From an uncultured Lachnospiraceae bacterium (GTDB lineage Bacteria; Bacillota; Clostridia; Lachnospirales; Lachnospiraceae): a stretch of 19,985 bases of DNA. The notes under the pieces are model-generated. The model was not told where the DNA came from. It searched no databases and saw nothing but the letters and a program-made list of their open reading frames with translations. The stretch covers positions 1 through 19,985 of the forward strand of contig CAKRJM010000013.1 of assembly GCA_934351765.1 (NCBI GenBank), read 5' to 3'. A program made the translations under genes and the position numbers. This document shows, in pieces, positions 1 through 7,144 of this stretch (position 1 is the first letter of the stretch; each line of letters starts with the position of its first letter).

Positions 1-279
1 TTTGCGCTTAACCCGCAGACCGGCGCTGCGCTCCGACGCTGCTTTGCAGCTTCTGTCTGCTTCGAACCGCCTTCTTCAGATGCATCTTTCCGCTCTGGCT
101 GTTCTGCTTTTTGCGCTTAACCCGCAGACCGGCGCTGCGCTCCGACGCTGCTTTGCAGCTTCTGTCTGCTTCGAACCGCCTTCTTCGGATGCATCTTTCC
201 GCTCTGGCTGTTCTGTTATTTTGCGCTTAACCCGCAGACCGGCGCTGCGCTCCGACGCTGCTTTGCAGCTTCTGTCTGC
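1..279. repeat. Tandem direct repeat, period 109-110 bases, at least 2.5 copies, cut by the left edge
   Basis: The sequence starting GCGCTTAACCCGCAGACC recurs at 4, 113 and 223, giving periods of 109 and 110. Copies 1 and 2 are nearly identical over the whole unit: they differ at one base near 79/188 and in the short junction before the next GCGCTTAA. Copy 3 matches only up to 279 and then diverges into unique sequence. Each copy carries GCAGAC and its reverse complement GTCTGC 46 bases apart outside-to-outside (15-60, 124-169, 234-279), enclosing two smaller inverted repeats. In copy 3 the outer stem extends to 8 bp (232-239 with 274-281). Because 109 and 110 are not multiples of three and stops occur, this is not a protein repeat. 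There are no variable spacers, so it is not a CRISPR array. The total copy number is unknown because the array reaches the window edge. Confidence 0.9.
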
Positions 280-283
280 GGCT

Positions 284-303
284 TATGGGCATCCCTGCCC
301 ATA
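284..303. repeat. Short perfect hairpin beside the repeat array
   Basis: TATGGGCA at 284-291 and TGCCCATA at 296-303 are perfect reverse complements around a four-base loop. The hairpin sits between the end of repeat copy 3 and the long hairpin at 303-363, so all these structures would be in tandem on a minus-strand transcript. Its role is unknown. Confidence 0.8.
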
Positions 304-363
304 CAGATATCGAATTTCTCTCCTCTGCAAATCAATTTGCTCGGAGAGGACTTCGATATCTGT
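303..363. repeat. Long imperfect hairpin (about 60 bases)
   Basis: The outer arms ACAGATATCGAA (303-314) and TTCGATATCTGT (352-363) pair over 12 bp. An inner CTCTCC (318-323) pairs with GGAGAG (343-348), and GCAAAT (327-332) pairs with ATTTGC (335-340) around a two-base loop, with small internal loops between the helices. A symmetric structure this long in an intergenic region suggests either a structured RNA or a palindromic insertion element. No T-run follows on either side, so it is not a simple terminator. Confidence 0.85.
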
Positions 364-384
364 GCGCGCAAAAATGCTATTAAT

Positions 385-413
385 ATCATACCGACTAAAA
401 AAACAAAAGTCAA
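385..413 (-). promoter_or_regulatory. Predicted housekeeping-sigma promoter reading into the hairpins and repeat array
   Basis: On the minus strand TTGACT (413-408) is followed after exactly 17 bases by TATGAT (390-385). The start of transcription would fall near 378. The transcript would enter the long hairpin at 363 and then the repeats. No ribosome binding site and start codon pair lies between the predicted start and the hairpin. This is pattern matching only. Confidence 0.6.
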
Positions 414-460
414 CCGAATAGGCACAGGATTAAGAAAATCTTCCGATACAATTTCGATAC

Positions 461-507
461 AAAAACCAGCACTCCGCCGGTTTCTGTTCCGGGGGGAACG
501 CTGGTTT
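461..507 (-). terminator. Probable intrinsic terminator of glyA
   Basis: Reading the minus strand past the glyA stop, AAACCAGC (507-500) pairs with GCTGGTTT (470-463), followed by a run of five T. A small inner hairpin GTTCC/GGAAC (499-495 with 490-486) sits directly against the 5' arm. The large, branched loop is unusual for an intrinsic terminator and lowers confidence. Confidence 0.5.
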
Positions 508-538
508 CTGTCTTATCGGTATTCTGATTTTTAACCGC

Positions 539-1780
539 TTATTCGTACAGCGGATAACGGTCGGTCAGGGTCTTTACCATAGCCTTTGCCTTCTCGGTGT
601 TGGCCGCATCCTGAGTAATTACCAGGCGGATGGCTTCTGCGATCGTCACCATATCCTCTTCCTTCAGGCCGCGGCTGGTAACAGCCTGTGCACCGAGACG
701 GATTCCGCTGGTAACAAACGGCTTTTCGGGATCATTGGGAATTGCATTCTTGTTGCAGGTAATGTTTGCTGCATCAAGAAGCTTCTCAGCCGCCTTGCCG
801 GTTACGCCTGCGGGGCGGAGATCTACCAGCATCAGATGGTTGTCTGTACCGCCGGAAACAATGTCAAAGCCACGGTTCATCAGCTCGGAAGCCAGTCTTG
901 CTGCGTTAACCTTCGTCTGCTTCATGTATTCTGTAAAGGAAGGATCCAGCGCCTCCTTAAAGCATACAGCCTTTGCCGCGATCACGTGCATCAGAGGTCC
1001 GCCCTGGATTCCGGGGAATACTGCCTTGTTGAAGTTGAACTTCTCCTCGATCTCATTGCTGCAGAGGATCATGCCGCCGCGGGGACCACGAAGTGTCTTA
1101 TGCGTGGTTGTGGTTGTCACATGGGCATAGGGGATCGGGCTTACATGAAGTCCTGCTGCCACCAGACCGGCAATGTGCGCCATATCTACCATGAGATATG
1201 CACCGACTTCATCGGCAATCTCACGGAACCGCTTGAAATCGATCTCACGGGCATAGGCGCTGGCGCCTGCCACGATAAGCTTCGGACGGCATTCCTTTGC
1301 CAGACGCTCCACCTCTTCATAATCGATCACACCCTTGTCTGTTACCCCGTAAGGAACAACATGGAAATACGCACCGGACATATTGACCGGACTTCCGTGT
1401 GTCAGATGTCCGCCATGAGCCAGGTTCATACCCATAACTGTATCGCCCGGCTTCAGCATTGCAAAGAACACCGCCATGTTTGCCTGCGCACCGGAATGGG
1501 GCTGTACATTCACATACTCACAGCCAAACAGTTTTTTCGCACGCTCACGCGCAAGGTCTTCCACTACATCCACATACTCACAGCCGCCGTAATAGCGTTT
1601 TCCCGGATAACCCTCAGCATACTTGTTGGTCAGAACACTGCCCATGGCAGACATCACGGCCTTGCTTACCAGGTTCTCAGACGCGATCAGCTCCAGATGG
1701 CTTCTCTGTCTTCCCAGCTCATCCTCAATGGCCTTCGCAATTTCCGGATCGTATGCGCGTACTTCTTCAAATGAATACAT
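539..1780 (-). CDS. glyA: Serine hydroxymethyltransferase
   Basis: This PLP enzyme interconverts serine and glycine while charging tetrahydrofolate to 5,10-methylene-THF, the main one-carbon source for purines, thymidylate and methionine. It acts in the cytoplasm as a homodimer or tetramer. The 413 residues match the family length. LIASENLVS near residue 31 and the PLP-lysine motif [15 protein letters not shown], with Lys228, are clear, as are VDMAHIAGL near 198 and [10 protein letters not shown] near 95. The ATG at 1780 follows AGGAGG at 1793-1788 with seven bases between. The gene lies 74 bases after the aspS stop and ends before a terminator-like hairpin, so it may be the last gene of hisS-aspS-glyA or may use the weak promoter in the gap. 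I see nothing odd in the protein. Confidence 0.97.
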   Translation of the reverse strand: MYSFEEVRAYDPEIAKAIEDELGRQRSHLELIASENLVSKAVMSAMGSVLTNKYAEGYPGKRYYGGCEYVDVVEDLARERAKKLFGCEYVNVQPHSGAQANMAVFFAMLKPGDTVMGMNLAHGGHLTHGSPVNMSGAYFHVVPYGVTDKGVIDYEEVERLAKECRPKLIVAGASAYAREIDFKRFREIADEVGAYLMVDMAHIAGLVAAGLHVSPIPYAHVTTTTTHKTLRGPRGGMILCSNEIEEKFNFNKAVFPGIQGGPLMHVIAAKAVCFKEALDPSFTEYMKQTKVNAARLASELMNRGFDIVSGGTDNHLMLVDLRPAGVTGKAAEKLLDAANITCNKNAIPNDPEKPFVTSGIRLGAQAVTSRGLKEEDMVTIAEAIRLVITQDAANTEKAKAMVKTLTDRYPLYE

Positions 1781-1801
1781 CTCGTCTCCTCCTGTTAAGA
1801 A

Positions 1802-1830
1802 ATCATATAAATGTTTAGGGCTGACAATTG
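1802..1830 (-). promoter_or_regulatory. Weak candidate promoter for glyA
   Basis: A good TATGAT -10 box (1807-1802) lies 17 bases from a poor -35 box, CAATTG (1830-1825). A near-consensus TTGACA at 1841-1836 is too far away to serve it. The TGACA at 1840-1836 forms an inverted repeat with TGTCA just downstream in the same gap. Readthrough from aspS is equally possible. Confidence 0.25.
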
Positions 1831-1854
1831 TTTCCTGTCAAAATCAGAAAGGGA

Positions 1855-3621
1855 TTAGTGATCTTCTTTTTTTACATCCAGTTTAATATGAACATCCTTT
1901 AACTGCTGTTCACTTACCTCTGCAGGCGCTCCCATCATGATATCCTGGGCATTCTTGTTCATGGGGAACGGAATAACCTCACGGATGCTGTCCTCACCGG
2001 CCAGAAGCATTACCATACGGTCTACGCCGGGAGCAATTCCCGCATGGGGCGGTGCACCGTAGCAGAATGCGTTATACATAGCAGGGAACTTGGCCTTTAC
2101 ATCCTCCTCACCGAGGCCAACCAGCTCAAACGCCTTGATCATGATCTCCGGATCATGGTTTCTTACGGCTCCGGAGGAAAGCTCGATTCCGTTGCATACC
2201 AGGTCATACTGATAAGCATAGATCTCCAGCGGATCCGTTTCTTCCAGTGCCTTCCTGCCGCCCTGAGGCATGGAGAAGGGATTATGGCAGAATTCCAGCT
2301 CGCCGGATTCCTCGCCGATCTCATACATGGGGAAGTCAACGATCCAGCAGAATTCATAGCATTCCTTATCCATATATCGTTCCGCATAATTGGCCACGAT
2401 CTTCCGCGCCGCGCCGGCAGTCTTCTGTGCTTCTGCTCTCGTTCCGGCAGCAGCAAGAACCAGTTCGCCGCCCTTTAAGCCAAGAGCCTCGCATACGGCA
2501 TCCTTCTTTTCTGCCAGGAATTTGGAGATTCCTCCGGTCAAAGTACCGTCTGCACCGGCCTTGAACCAGTAGCACTTCCGCCCGGTCTGCACCTCCGTAT
2601 CGGCGCAGATCTTATCAATGATCTTCCGGCTTTCGGTAAAGTCGGGGCATACCACAGTCTTGATAACCGCTCCGTCAAACGGCTCAAAGCCGCAGTCCTT
2701 TAATACATCAGTTGCCTCGGAAAGCTCCAGCTTGATCCGGAGATCCGGCTTGTCGCTTCCGAACCGTTCCATGGAATCCCGGTAAGAGATTCTGGTGAAC
2801 GGAGCTTTGGAGGCACGGCTGTAGGTTCCGTATTTCTCAAATACGGGAGGCAGTACCTGCTCGATGATGGCGAACACATCCTCCTGGGACGCAAAGGCCA
2901 TCTCCATATCCAGCTGATAGAACTCGCCCGGAGAACGGTCTGCTCTCGCATCCTCATCACGGAAACAGGGCGCGATCTGGAAATAGCGGTCAAAGCCGGA
3001 CGCCATCAGAAGCTGCTTGAACTGCTGAGGTGCCTGGGGAAGTGCATAAAACTTTCCGGGATGATTTCTGGCCGGAACGAGATAATCTCTTGCACCCTCA
3101 GGGGAAGAACAGGTCAGAATGGGAGTCGTGATCTCAAAGAAATCCAGATCCATCATCCGGCGGCGCAGCTCTGCTACGATCCGGGAACGCATAATGATCT
3201 TATCTTTCACTGCCGGATTTCTCAGATCCAGATAACGGTATTTCAGACGGGCATTCTCGTCTGCATCCTTGGAATGGGAAATCTCAAAGGGCAGTGCGTT
3301 GTAATAGCATTTTCCGAGAACCTCGATTTTTTCGGGAACTACTTCGATCTCACCGGTAGGCAGGTCTGCATTCTTGCTGGAACGCTCTCTTACAACGCCG
3401 GTAACAGATAACGTGGATTCCTTGTTGATCCCGGAGAGCGTTTCCATCATCTCCTCGGTCTCAATGACCACCTGGGTCTCGCCGTAAAAATCACGGAGGA
3501 TCAGGAATCCTAAATTCTTGCTGACACGGCGCAGATTCTCATACCAGCCCGCCAGCGTTACGGTCTCGCCTGCATTGGCAAGCCGCAGTTCGTTGCATGT
3601 ATGGGTTCTTGACTGAAACAT
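1855..3621 (-). CDS. aspS: Aspartyl-tRNA synthetase (bacterial type)
   Basis: This class II synthetase charges tRNA-Asp. The 588 residues match the bacterial type: an N-terminal OB-fold anticodon-binding domain (about 1-105), then the catalytic core interrupted by the bacterial GAD insertion (about 280-410). Visible motifs are SPEGARDYLVPAR near 173, ALPQAPQQFKQLLMASGFDR near 193, FRDEDARADR at 220 and the C-terminal GIAPGVDRMVML of motif 3. After the motif 2 arginines the sequence reads SPGEFYQLD, where the form I remember from many bacteria is QPEFTQID. The ATG at 3621 is three bases after the hisS stop, and its ribosome binding site (AAAGGA) lies in the last hisS codons, so translation is probably coupled. 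The sequence alone cannot tell whether the enzyme is tRNA-Asp specific or also charges tRNA-Asn. Confidence 0.97.
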   Translation of the reverse strand: MFQSRTHTCNELRLANAGETVTLAGWYENLRRVSKNLGFLILRDFYGETQVVIETEEMMETLSGINKESTLSVTGVVRERSSKNADLPTGEIEVVPEKIEVLGKCYYNALPFEISHSKDADENARLKYRYLDLRNPAVKDKIIMRSRIVAELRRRMMDLDFFEITTPILTCSSPEGARDYLVPARNHPGKFYALPQAPQQFKQLLMASGFDRYFQIAPCFRDEDARADRSPGEFYQLDMEMAFASQEDVFAIIEQVLPPVFEKYGTYSRASKAPFTRISYRDSMERFGSDKPDLRIKLELSEATDVLKDCGFEPFDGAVIKTVVCPDFTESRKIIDKICADTEVQTGRKCYWFKAGADGTLTGGISKFLAEKKDAVCEALGLKGGELVLAAAGTRAEAQKTAGAARKIVANYAERYMDKECYEFCWIVDFPMYEIGEESGELEFCHNPFSMPQGGRKALEETDPLEIYAYQYDLVCNGIELSSGAVRNHDPEIMIKAFELVGLGEEDVKAKFPAMYNAFCYGAPPHAGIAPGVDRMVMLLAGEDSIREVIPFPMNKNAQDIMMGAPAEVSEQQLKDVHIKLDVKKEDH

Positions 3622-3624
3622 GGC

Positions 3625-4881
3625 TTATTTCCTTTCTGCATAAAATTCCTTGAATTCGGTGTAGCCCTCCTTGGAAAGCTGCTCCTTCTGGAATTTTTTA
3701 TTCTTATTCATATTGGCAACCAGCACCTGAACGCCTGCTGCCCGTTCTTCCTTTGCTTCGGCGAGCACCTTTACCATACCCTCTACCGGCATTCCCTTTT
3801 CGATCAGATATGCCTTTCTGGGGCCCTGTTCAGGAACGGTAAAGCCCTTCTCCATGAGGATCGTGATGATCCGCTCAAACCCGATGGAGAAACCGCAGGC
3901 CGGAGTGTTCATTCCGGTAAACCGGCCGATCATCTCATCGTACCGTCCGCCGCCGGCCACAGAACCGCCAAGCTCCTCCATCTTGATTTCAAAGATGGAA
4001 CCGGTGTAGTAGGACATGCCGCGTACAAGAGTCGGGTCAAAGACCAGCCTGAATTCACAGGCGGCCGCTGCCTTTACACTCTCAATAATGGTTTTCATTC
4101 CGGGGAATACGTCCGGTGCGATCACACCGTCCAGCACGCCGGTCAGGTATGCAAGGGCATCATCGCTGCCTTCCATGCCGGAAAACAGTCCCATGTATTT
4201 TTCCACAGACGCTTTTTCATAGCCGCTTTCCAGAAGCTCGGCCTCTACACCGTCCATGCCGATCTTATCCATCTTATCCAGGATAATGAACACCTGGTCA
4301 TAATCCTTTTCTTCAAAGCCGCTGTATGCCGCCATAGCCTTCAATACGCGCCGGTCATTGAAGCAGACCTTGAAATCCTTAAAGCCCAGTCTGCCGAGCA
4401 GAGTCGTTGTTGCGGACATCAGCTCGATCTCCGCCAGACAGGTAGGATCACCTAAAATATCAATATCACACTGCATGAACTGACGGAAACGCCCTCTCTG
4501 GGGACGGTCTGCACGCCATACATTGCCCATCTGCAGTGCCTTGAACGGTGCCGGAAGCACCGAAGCGTTGTTGGAATAATACCGGGACAGGGGAACAGTC
4601 AGATCATAGCGCATACCGCAGTCTACCACATCCGCCTCTTCCTTCGCCTCTGCAATATGAAGCTTCTCGCCCCGCTTTAACACCTTAAAGATCAGCTTTT
4701 CATTCTCACCGCCCTGCTTGCTGGAAAGGTTTCCGATGTTTTCCATACAGGGAGTCTCGATATGAGAAAAGCCAAAGCTCTTATAGGTCTCCTGGATCAG
4801 TCCGATCACATAATCCCGCACCTGCATTTCCGCAGGAAGAATATCTTTCATGCCGGTTACCGGCTTTTTCGTCATTGCCAT
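3625..4881 (-). CDS. hisS: Histidyl-tRNA synthetase
   Basis: This class II synthetase charges tRNA-His in the cytoplasm as a homodimer. From the start chosen here it has 418 residues, the usual length. It shows TGMKDILPAE at the N-terminus, YDLTVPLSRYYSNN near 92 (ATP and histidine site), motif 2 RPQRGRFRQFMQCDIDILG near 126, the histidine-specific RGMSYYTGSIFEI near 288 and motif 3 GGGRYDEM near 311. A C-terminal anticodon-binding domain follows. An open frame extends upstream to 4980, but the ATG at 4881 has AGGAGG at 4893-4888 six bases away and gives the family N-terminus. The longer start would overlap hemZ and lie upstream of the predicted transcription start. It is the first gene of hisS-aspS, with a promoter over the hemZ stop. 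Confidence 0.97.
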   Translation of the reverse strand: MAMTKKPVTGMKDILPAEMQVRDYVIGLIQETYKSFGFSHIETPCMENIGNLSSKQGGENEKLIFKVLKRGEKLHIAEAKEEADVVDCGMRYDLTVPLSRYYSNNASVLPAPFKALQMGNVWRADRPQRGRFRQFMQCDIDILGDPTCLAEIELMSATTTLLGRLGFKDFKVCFNDRRVLKAMAAYSGFEEKDYDQVFIILDKMDKIGMDGVEAELLESGYEKASVEKYMGLFSGMEGSDDALAYLTGVLDGVIAPDVFPGMKTIIESVKAAAACEFRLVFDPTLVRGMSYYTGSIFEIKMEELGGSVAGGGRYDEMIGRFTGMNTPACGFSIGFERIITILMEKGFTVPEQGPRKAYLIEKGMPVEGMVKVLAEAKEERAAGVQVLVANMNKNKKFQKEQLSKEGYTEFKEFYAERK

Positions 4882-4894
4882 AGTTTTCCTCCTT

Positions 4895-4942
4895 TGCCCT
4901 GCGCCATACGGCTCCGGGCAGATTGTGCCGTCTTCCGGGCAC
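4895..4942 (-). other. Two small hairpins in the hisS leader
   Basis: On the predicted hisS transcript GTGCC/GGCAC (4942-4938 with 4929-4925) form one hairpin. TGCCC/GGGCA (4920-4916 with 4899-4895), with an inner GCC/GGC helix, form another. The second ends one base before the AGGAGG at 4893-4888, so it could affect ribosome access. Neither resembles a T-box: there is no specifier-stem architecture, no conserved antiterminator box and no terminator. Confidence 0.4.
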
Positions 4943-4951
4943 TCTTTGTTT

Positions 4952-4980
4952 ATCATACACGAACCATCTTCGCTTTTCAA
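4952..4980 (-). promoter_or_regulatory. Promoter of hisS-aspS
   Basis: TTGAAA (4980-4975) and TATGAT (4957-4952) are separated by 17 bases on the minus strand. The TGA inside TTGAAA is the hemZ stop codon (4979-4977). Transcription would start near 4945, giving a leader of about 64 bases before the hisS ATG. Confidence 0.7.
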
Positions 4981-6437
4981 GCCAAAAGTTTCCGTTTTCT
5001 GTCAATCATTTCGTCGATCCGGGTCAGATACTGGTCAATATCCTTCACATTATCGCACCGTTCGATCCTCCCGTCGGGAAATACGGCCTTTGTGGTGGAG
5101 CCGGCGCCCAGTGCCACAATGGTCTGCTTTTCTTCCATAATGAGAATGTTATAGATTCCGGCCTTTCCGGGCAGGGCATAGCCCACATTTTCAAAATTGC
5201 CTGCCATATTTTTCTGACGGTAAAGATAATACGGCTCCAGCCCCAGCCTCCGGCAGTATGCCGCCGTCAGATCCATCATCTCTTCCGTATTCTCAAACCT
5301 CATGTGTGCATACTGCTCCTTCATGGTATTGAGCCTTGCAGCCCGCTTGATGGCAAGGGAATGAACCGTAATGCTGTCCGGCGCCATAACCGTCAGCTCC
5401 TCCATGGTGCGGCGCACATCGTCCAGATTTTCCTCCGGCAGTCCCATGATCAGATCCATATTGATGTTATCCATACCGGCCTCTCTCGCCATGGCATACG
5501 CTTCCCGGATCTGCTCCGGGGTATGACGCCTTCCGATGATCTTTAAGGTCTCTGCCTTCATGGTCTGCGGATTGATGGAGATCCGCGTCACCGGATGACG
5601 CTTTAATACCTTTAATTTCTCCATGGTGATGCTGTCGGGCCGTCCTGCCTCCACCGTCCATTCCTTCACATGAGACAGATCAAAGCTTTCCTCCACCTTA
5701 GTCAGCAGCCGTTCCAGATGCTCCGGCTCCAGGGTGGTCGGCGTCCCTCCTCCGATGTAGATGCTGTCCAGGGGACGGCCGGCAAACTGAAGCCTTGTAT
5801 AATCGATCTCTTTAAACAAGGCGTCCAGATACTCATCCATGCGCGGCGCCCATTTTTTTACCGGATAAGAGGTAAAGGAACAGTAAAGACAGGTGGTTGG
5901 ACAAAACGGGATTCCGATATAAAGGCTGTAGCCGTTCTGATAATCCACATCCTTTAACACTTCCCGCTCCCGTTTTGCAATCTCCAGGCTCAGTGCCGTT
6001 TTTTCCGGGCTGGTGAGATAGGTCTGCTCCATATAAGAAGTAATGGCTCCGTCCGAAGCGCCCTCTTCCAGCATCGCCATGGGGATCTTGGTGGGCCGGA
6101 TCCCGGTCAAGGTTCCCCAGGGAAGCGTCTTATTGGTATCCTCCGAAAGAATCCCATAGACCAGCCGCTTCACAACCGATTTTGCTTCCTTCCGGTTGGA
6201 AAAATCCACCGGTTCCACTCCGGAAAGCACCGGAGAATCTTCTCCCCGGTAAAGGCTGACCCGCACCTCCTTCTCCAGATACTCCACACGCAGGAGCCGG
6301 TCGCCGGGTTCAGACTGCATTGGCTCTTCCTCCGGCTGATGGATTTCTTTTACCTCCACCCGTGGATAAAAGGACATGGCAAGCCCCTGCACATCATATA
6401 AAAAATTTTCGTTTCCTCTAAATTCCAGATAAATCAT
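4977..6437 (-). CDS. hemZ: Oxygen-independent coproporphyrinogen III dehydrogenase, HemZ type
   Basis: This radical SAM protein of the HemN/HemZ family is expected to decarboxylate the two propionates of coproporphyrinogen III to give protoporphyrinogen IX without oxygen. The iron-sulfur ligands are Cys179, Cys183 and Cys186 in GIPFCPTTCLYCSF (CX3CX2C). YIGGGTPTTLEPEHLERLL and a later NMDLIMGLPEE are typical of the family. At 486 residues it is longer than HemN-like HemW proteins because of an N-terminal domain of about 165 residues, which is the HemZ architecture. The ATG at 6437 follows GGGAG seven bases upstream. It lies 65 bases after the MBL gene with a hairpin between. No other heme gene is in the window, and many anaerobes that carry hemZ lack a full heme pathway, so the true substrate is uncertain. 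Confidence 0.9.
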   Translation of the reverse strand: MIYLEFRGNENFLYDVQGLAMSFYPRVEVKEIHQPEEEPMQSEPGDRLLRVEYLEKEVRVSLYRGEDSPVLSGVEPVDFSNRKEAKSVVKRLVYGILSEDTNKTLPWGTLTGIRPTKIPMAMLEEGASDGAITSYMEQTYLTSPEKTALSLEIAKREREVLKDVDYQNGYSLYIGIPFCPTTCLYCSFTSYPVKKWAPRMDEYLDALFKEIDYTRLQFAGRPLDSIYIGGGTPTTLEPEHLERLLTKVEESFDLSHVKEWTVEAGRPDSITMEKLKVLKRHPVTRISINPQTMKAETLKIIGRRHTPEQIREAYAMAREAGMDNINMDLIMGLPEENLDDVRRTMEELTVMAPDSITVHSLAIKRAARLNTMKEQYAHMRFENTEEMMDLTAAYCRRLGLEPYYLYRQKNMAGNFENVGYALPGKAGIYNILIMEEKQTIVALGAGSTTKAVFPDGRIERCDNVKDIDQYLTRIDEMIDRKRKLLA

Positions 6438-6465
6438 ATTTCTGCTCCCGCTTATCTAAAACGAA

Positions 6466-6491
6466 GTTGGGGCCAAGAATCTGACCCCAAC
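6466..6491 (-). terminator. Weak terminator or attenuator hairpin between the MBL gene and hemZ
   Basis: GTTGGGG and CCCCAAC form a perfect 7-bp stem around a 12-base loop (6491-6485 with 6472-6466 on the minus strand). An interrupted T-rich stretch, TTCGTTTTA, follows. It may reduce rather than stop transcription into hemZ, because I find no convincing promoter in the rest of the gap. Confidence 0.4.
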
Positions 6492-6502
6492 CGATCTGTC
6501 CG

Positions 6503-7144
6503 TTATTCCTCATACTCTGCCAGCGGATTATACCGCTTTTCCTGGCCAATGGTTGTTGCCTCGCCATGCCCCGGATAAACCACCGTATCCTCCGGGAGCA
6601 CCAGAAGCCTGTCCCGGACCGAATGGACCATCTGTGACATGGACGATGTGGGAAAATCCACCCGCCCGTAGGAACCGGCAAACAGAGTATCTCCGCTGAA
6701 CAAAATCTGTTCCTCCGGAAGATAATAGCTGACACCGCCGGCCGTATGCCCCGGCGTTGCGATCACCCTGATCTGAAATTCCGCCAGGGAAAGGATCTCT
6801 CCGTCCTTCACAAATTCATCTGCATGAAGAACCACCTGGCTGCTCCAGGATGCGGAAAGATTCCAGGACGCATTTTCAAGAAGCTCCTGCTCTCCATCAC
6901 CCGCATAGATCTTTATATCAAAGCGCTTCCGAAGCTCTTCGGCCGCCAGTATATGGTCAAAATGGCCATGGGTCAGCAGAATTGCGGCCGGTTTCTTTTG
7001 ATTGTTCAGGAACCAGTCCCGGACAGCTGCCGCGTCATCCGCCGGATCGATGATCAGAGCCTCATCGGTCTCCCGGTTGATCAGAAAATAACAATTGGTA
7101 CGCACCATGCCCAGCACGGCACTGGCGATCATTCCCTTTTTCAT
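6503..7144 (-). CDS. MBL-fold metallo-hydrolase, glyoxalase II-like
   Basis: This is a metallo-beta-lactamase fold hydrolase with a complete two-metal site: THGHFDH (His59, His61, Asp63, His64), His133 in TPGHT, Asp152 in SGDTLF and His193 in YPGHG. At 213 residues it has the single-domain GloC/YqgX-like form without the C-terminal domain of classical glyoxalase II. Likely substrates are thioesters such as S-lactoyl-thiols, but family members vary widely and the sequence does not settle it. The ATG at 7144 shares one base with the rel stop (TGATG), so translation is probably coupled and the two genes share a transcript. I leave the symbol blank. Confidence 0.9.
   Translation of the reverse strand: MKKGMIASAVLGMVRTNCYFLINRETDEALIIDPADDAAAVRDWFLNNQKKPAAILLTHGHFDHILAAEELRKRFDIKIYAGDGEQELLENASWNLSASWSSQVVLHADEFVKDGEILSLAEFQIRVIATPGHTAGGVSYYLPEEQILFSGDTLFAGSYGRVDFPTSSMSQMVHSVRDRLLVLPEDTVVYPGHGEATTIGQEKRYNPLAEYEE

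Larger units (their letters stand above)
1..379 (-). ncRNA. Candidate structured non-coding transcript (3' end outside window)
   Basis: This is an inference from three observations: a good promoter at 385-413, two hairpins (303-363 and 284-303), and repeated three-way-junction units at 234-279, 124-169 and 15-60, all in line on the minus strand. A short minus-strand open frame covers 425-216, but its start codon lies upstream of the predicted transcription start and has no convincing ribosome binding site. Its frame also ends at the first repeat junction, so I do not call it a gene. I have an unverified memory that similar conceptual translations appear as spurious small proteins in Lachnospiraceae genomes. 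An alternative is a non-autonomous mobile repeat whose promoter is incidental. Confidence 0.3.

Noticed and set aside
1..279. CRISPR array
   Set aside because: Units are 109-110 bases and contiguous, with no short repeat and variable spacer pattern and no cas genes.
2..421. Plus-strand 139-codon open frame through the repeats
   Set aside because: The repeat is read in different frames in successive copies, there is no credible start, and the structural signals and promoter point to the other strand.
216..425. Minus-strand 69-codon open frame covering the long hairpin and repeat copy 3
   Set aside because: The start codon lies upstream of the predicted transcription start with no good ribosome binding site. 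The sequence is dictated by the hairpin and repeat, and the frame breaks at the repeat junction.
836..1774. Long plus-strand open frame opposite glyA (312 codons), and similar ones at 7225-8184 and 12202-13188
   Set aside because: They lie entirely antisense to well-supported genes, have no family motifs or ribosome binding sites, and result from codon bias.
4882..4976. T-box riboswitch before hisS
   Set aside because: The leader is too short and lacks the antiterminator box and terminator.
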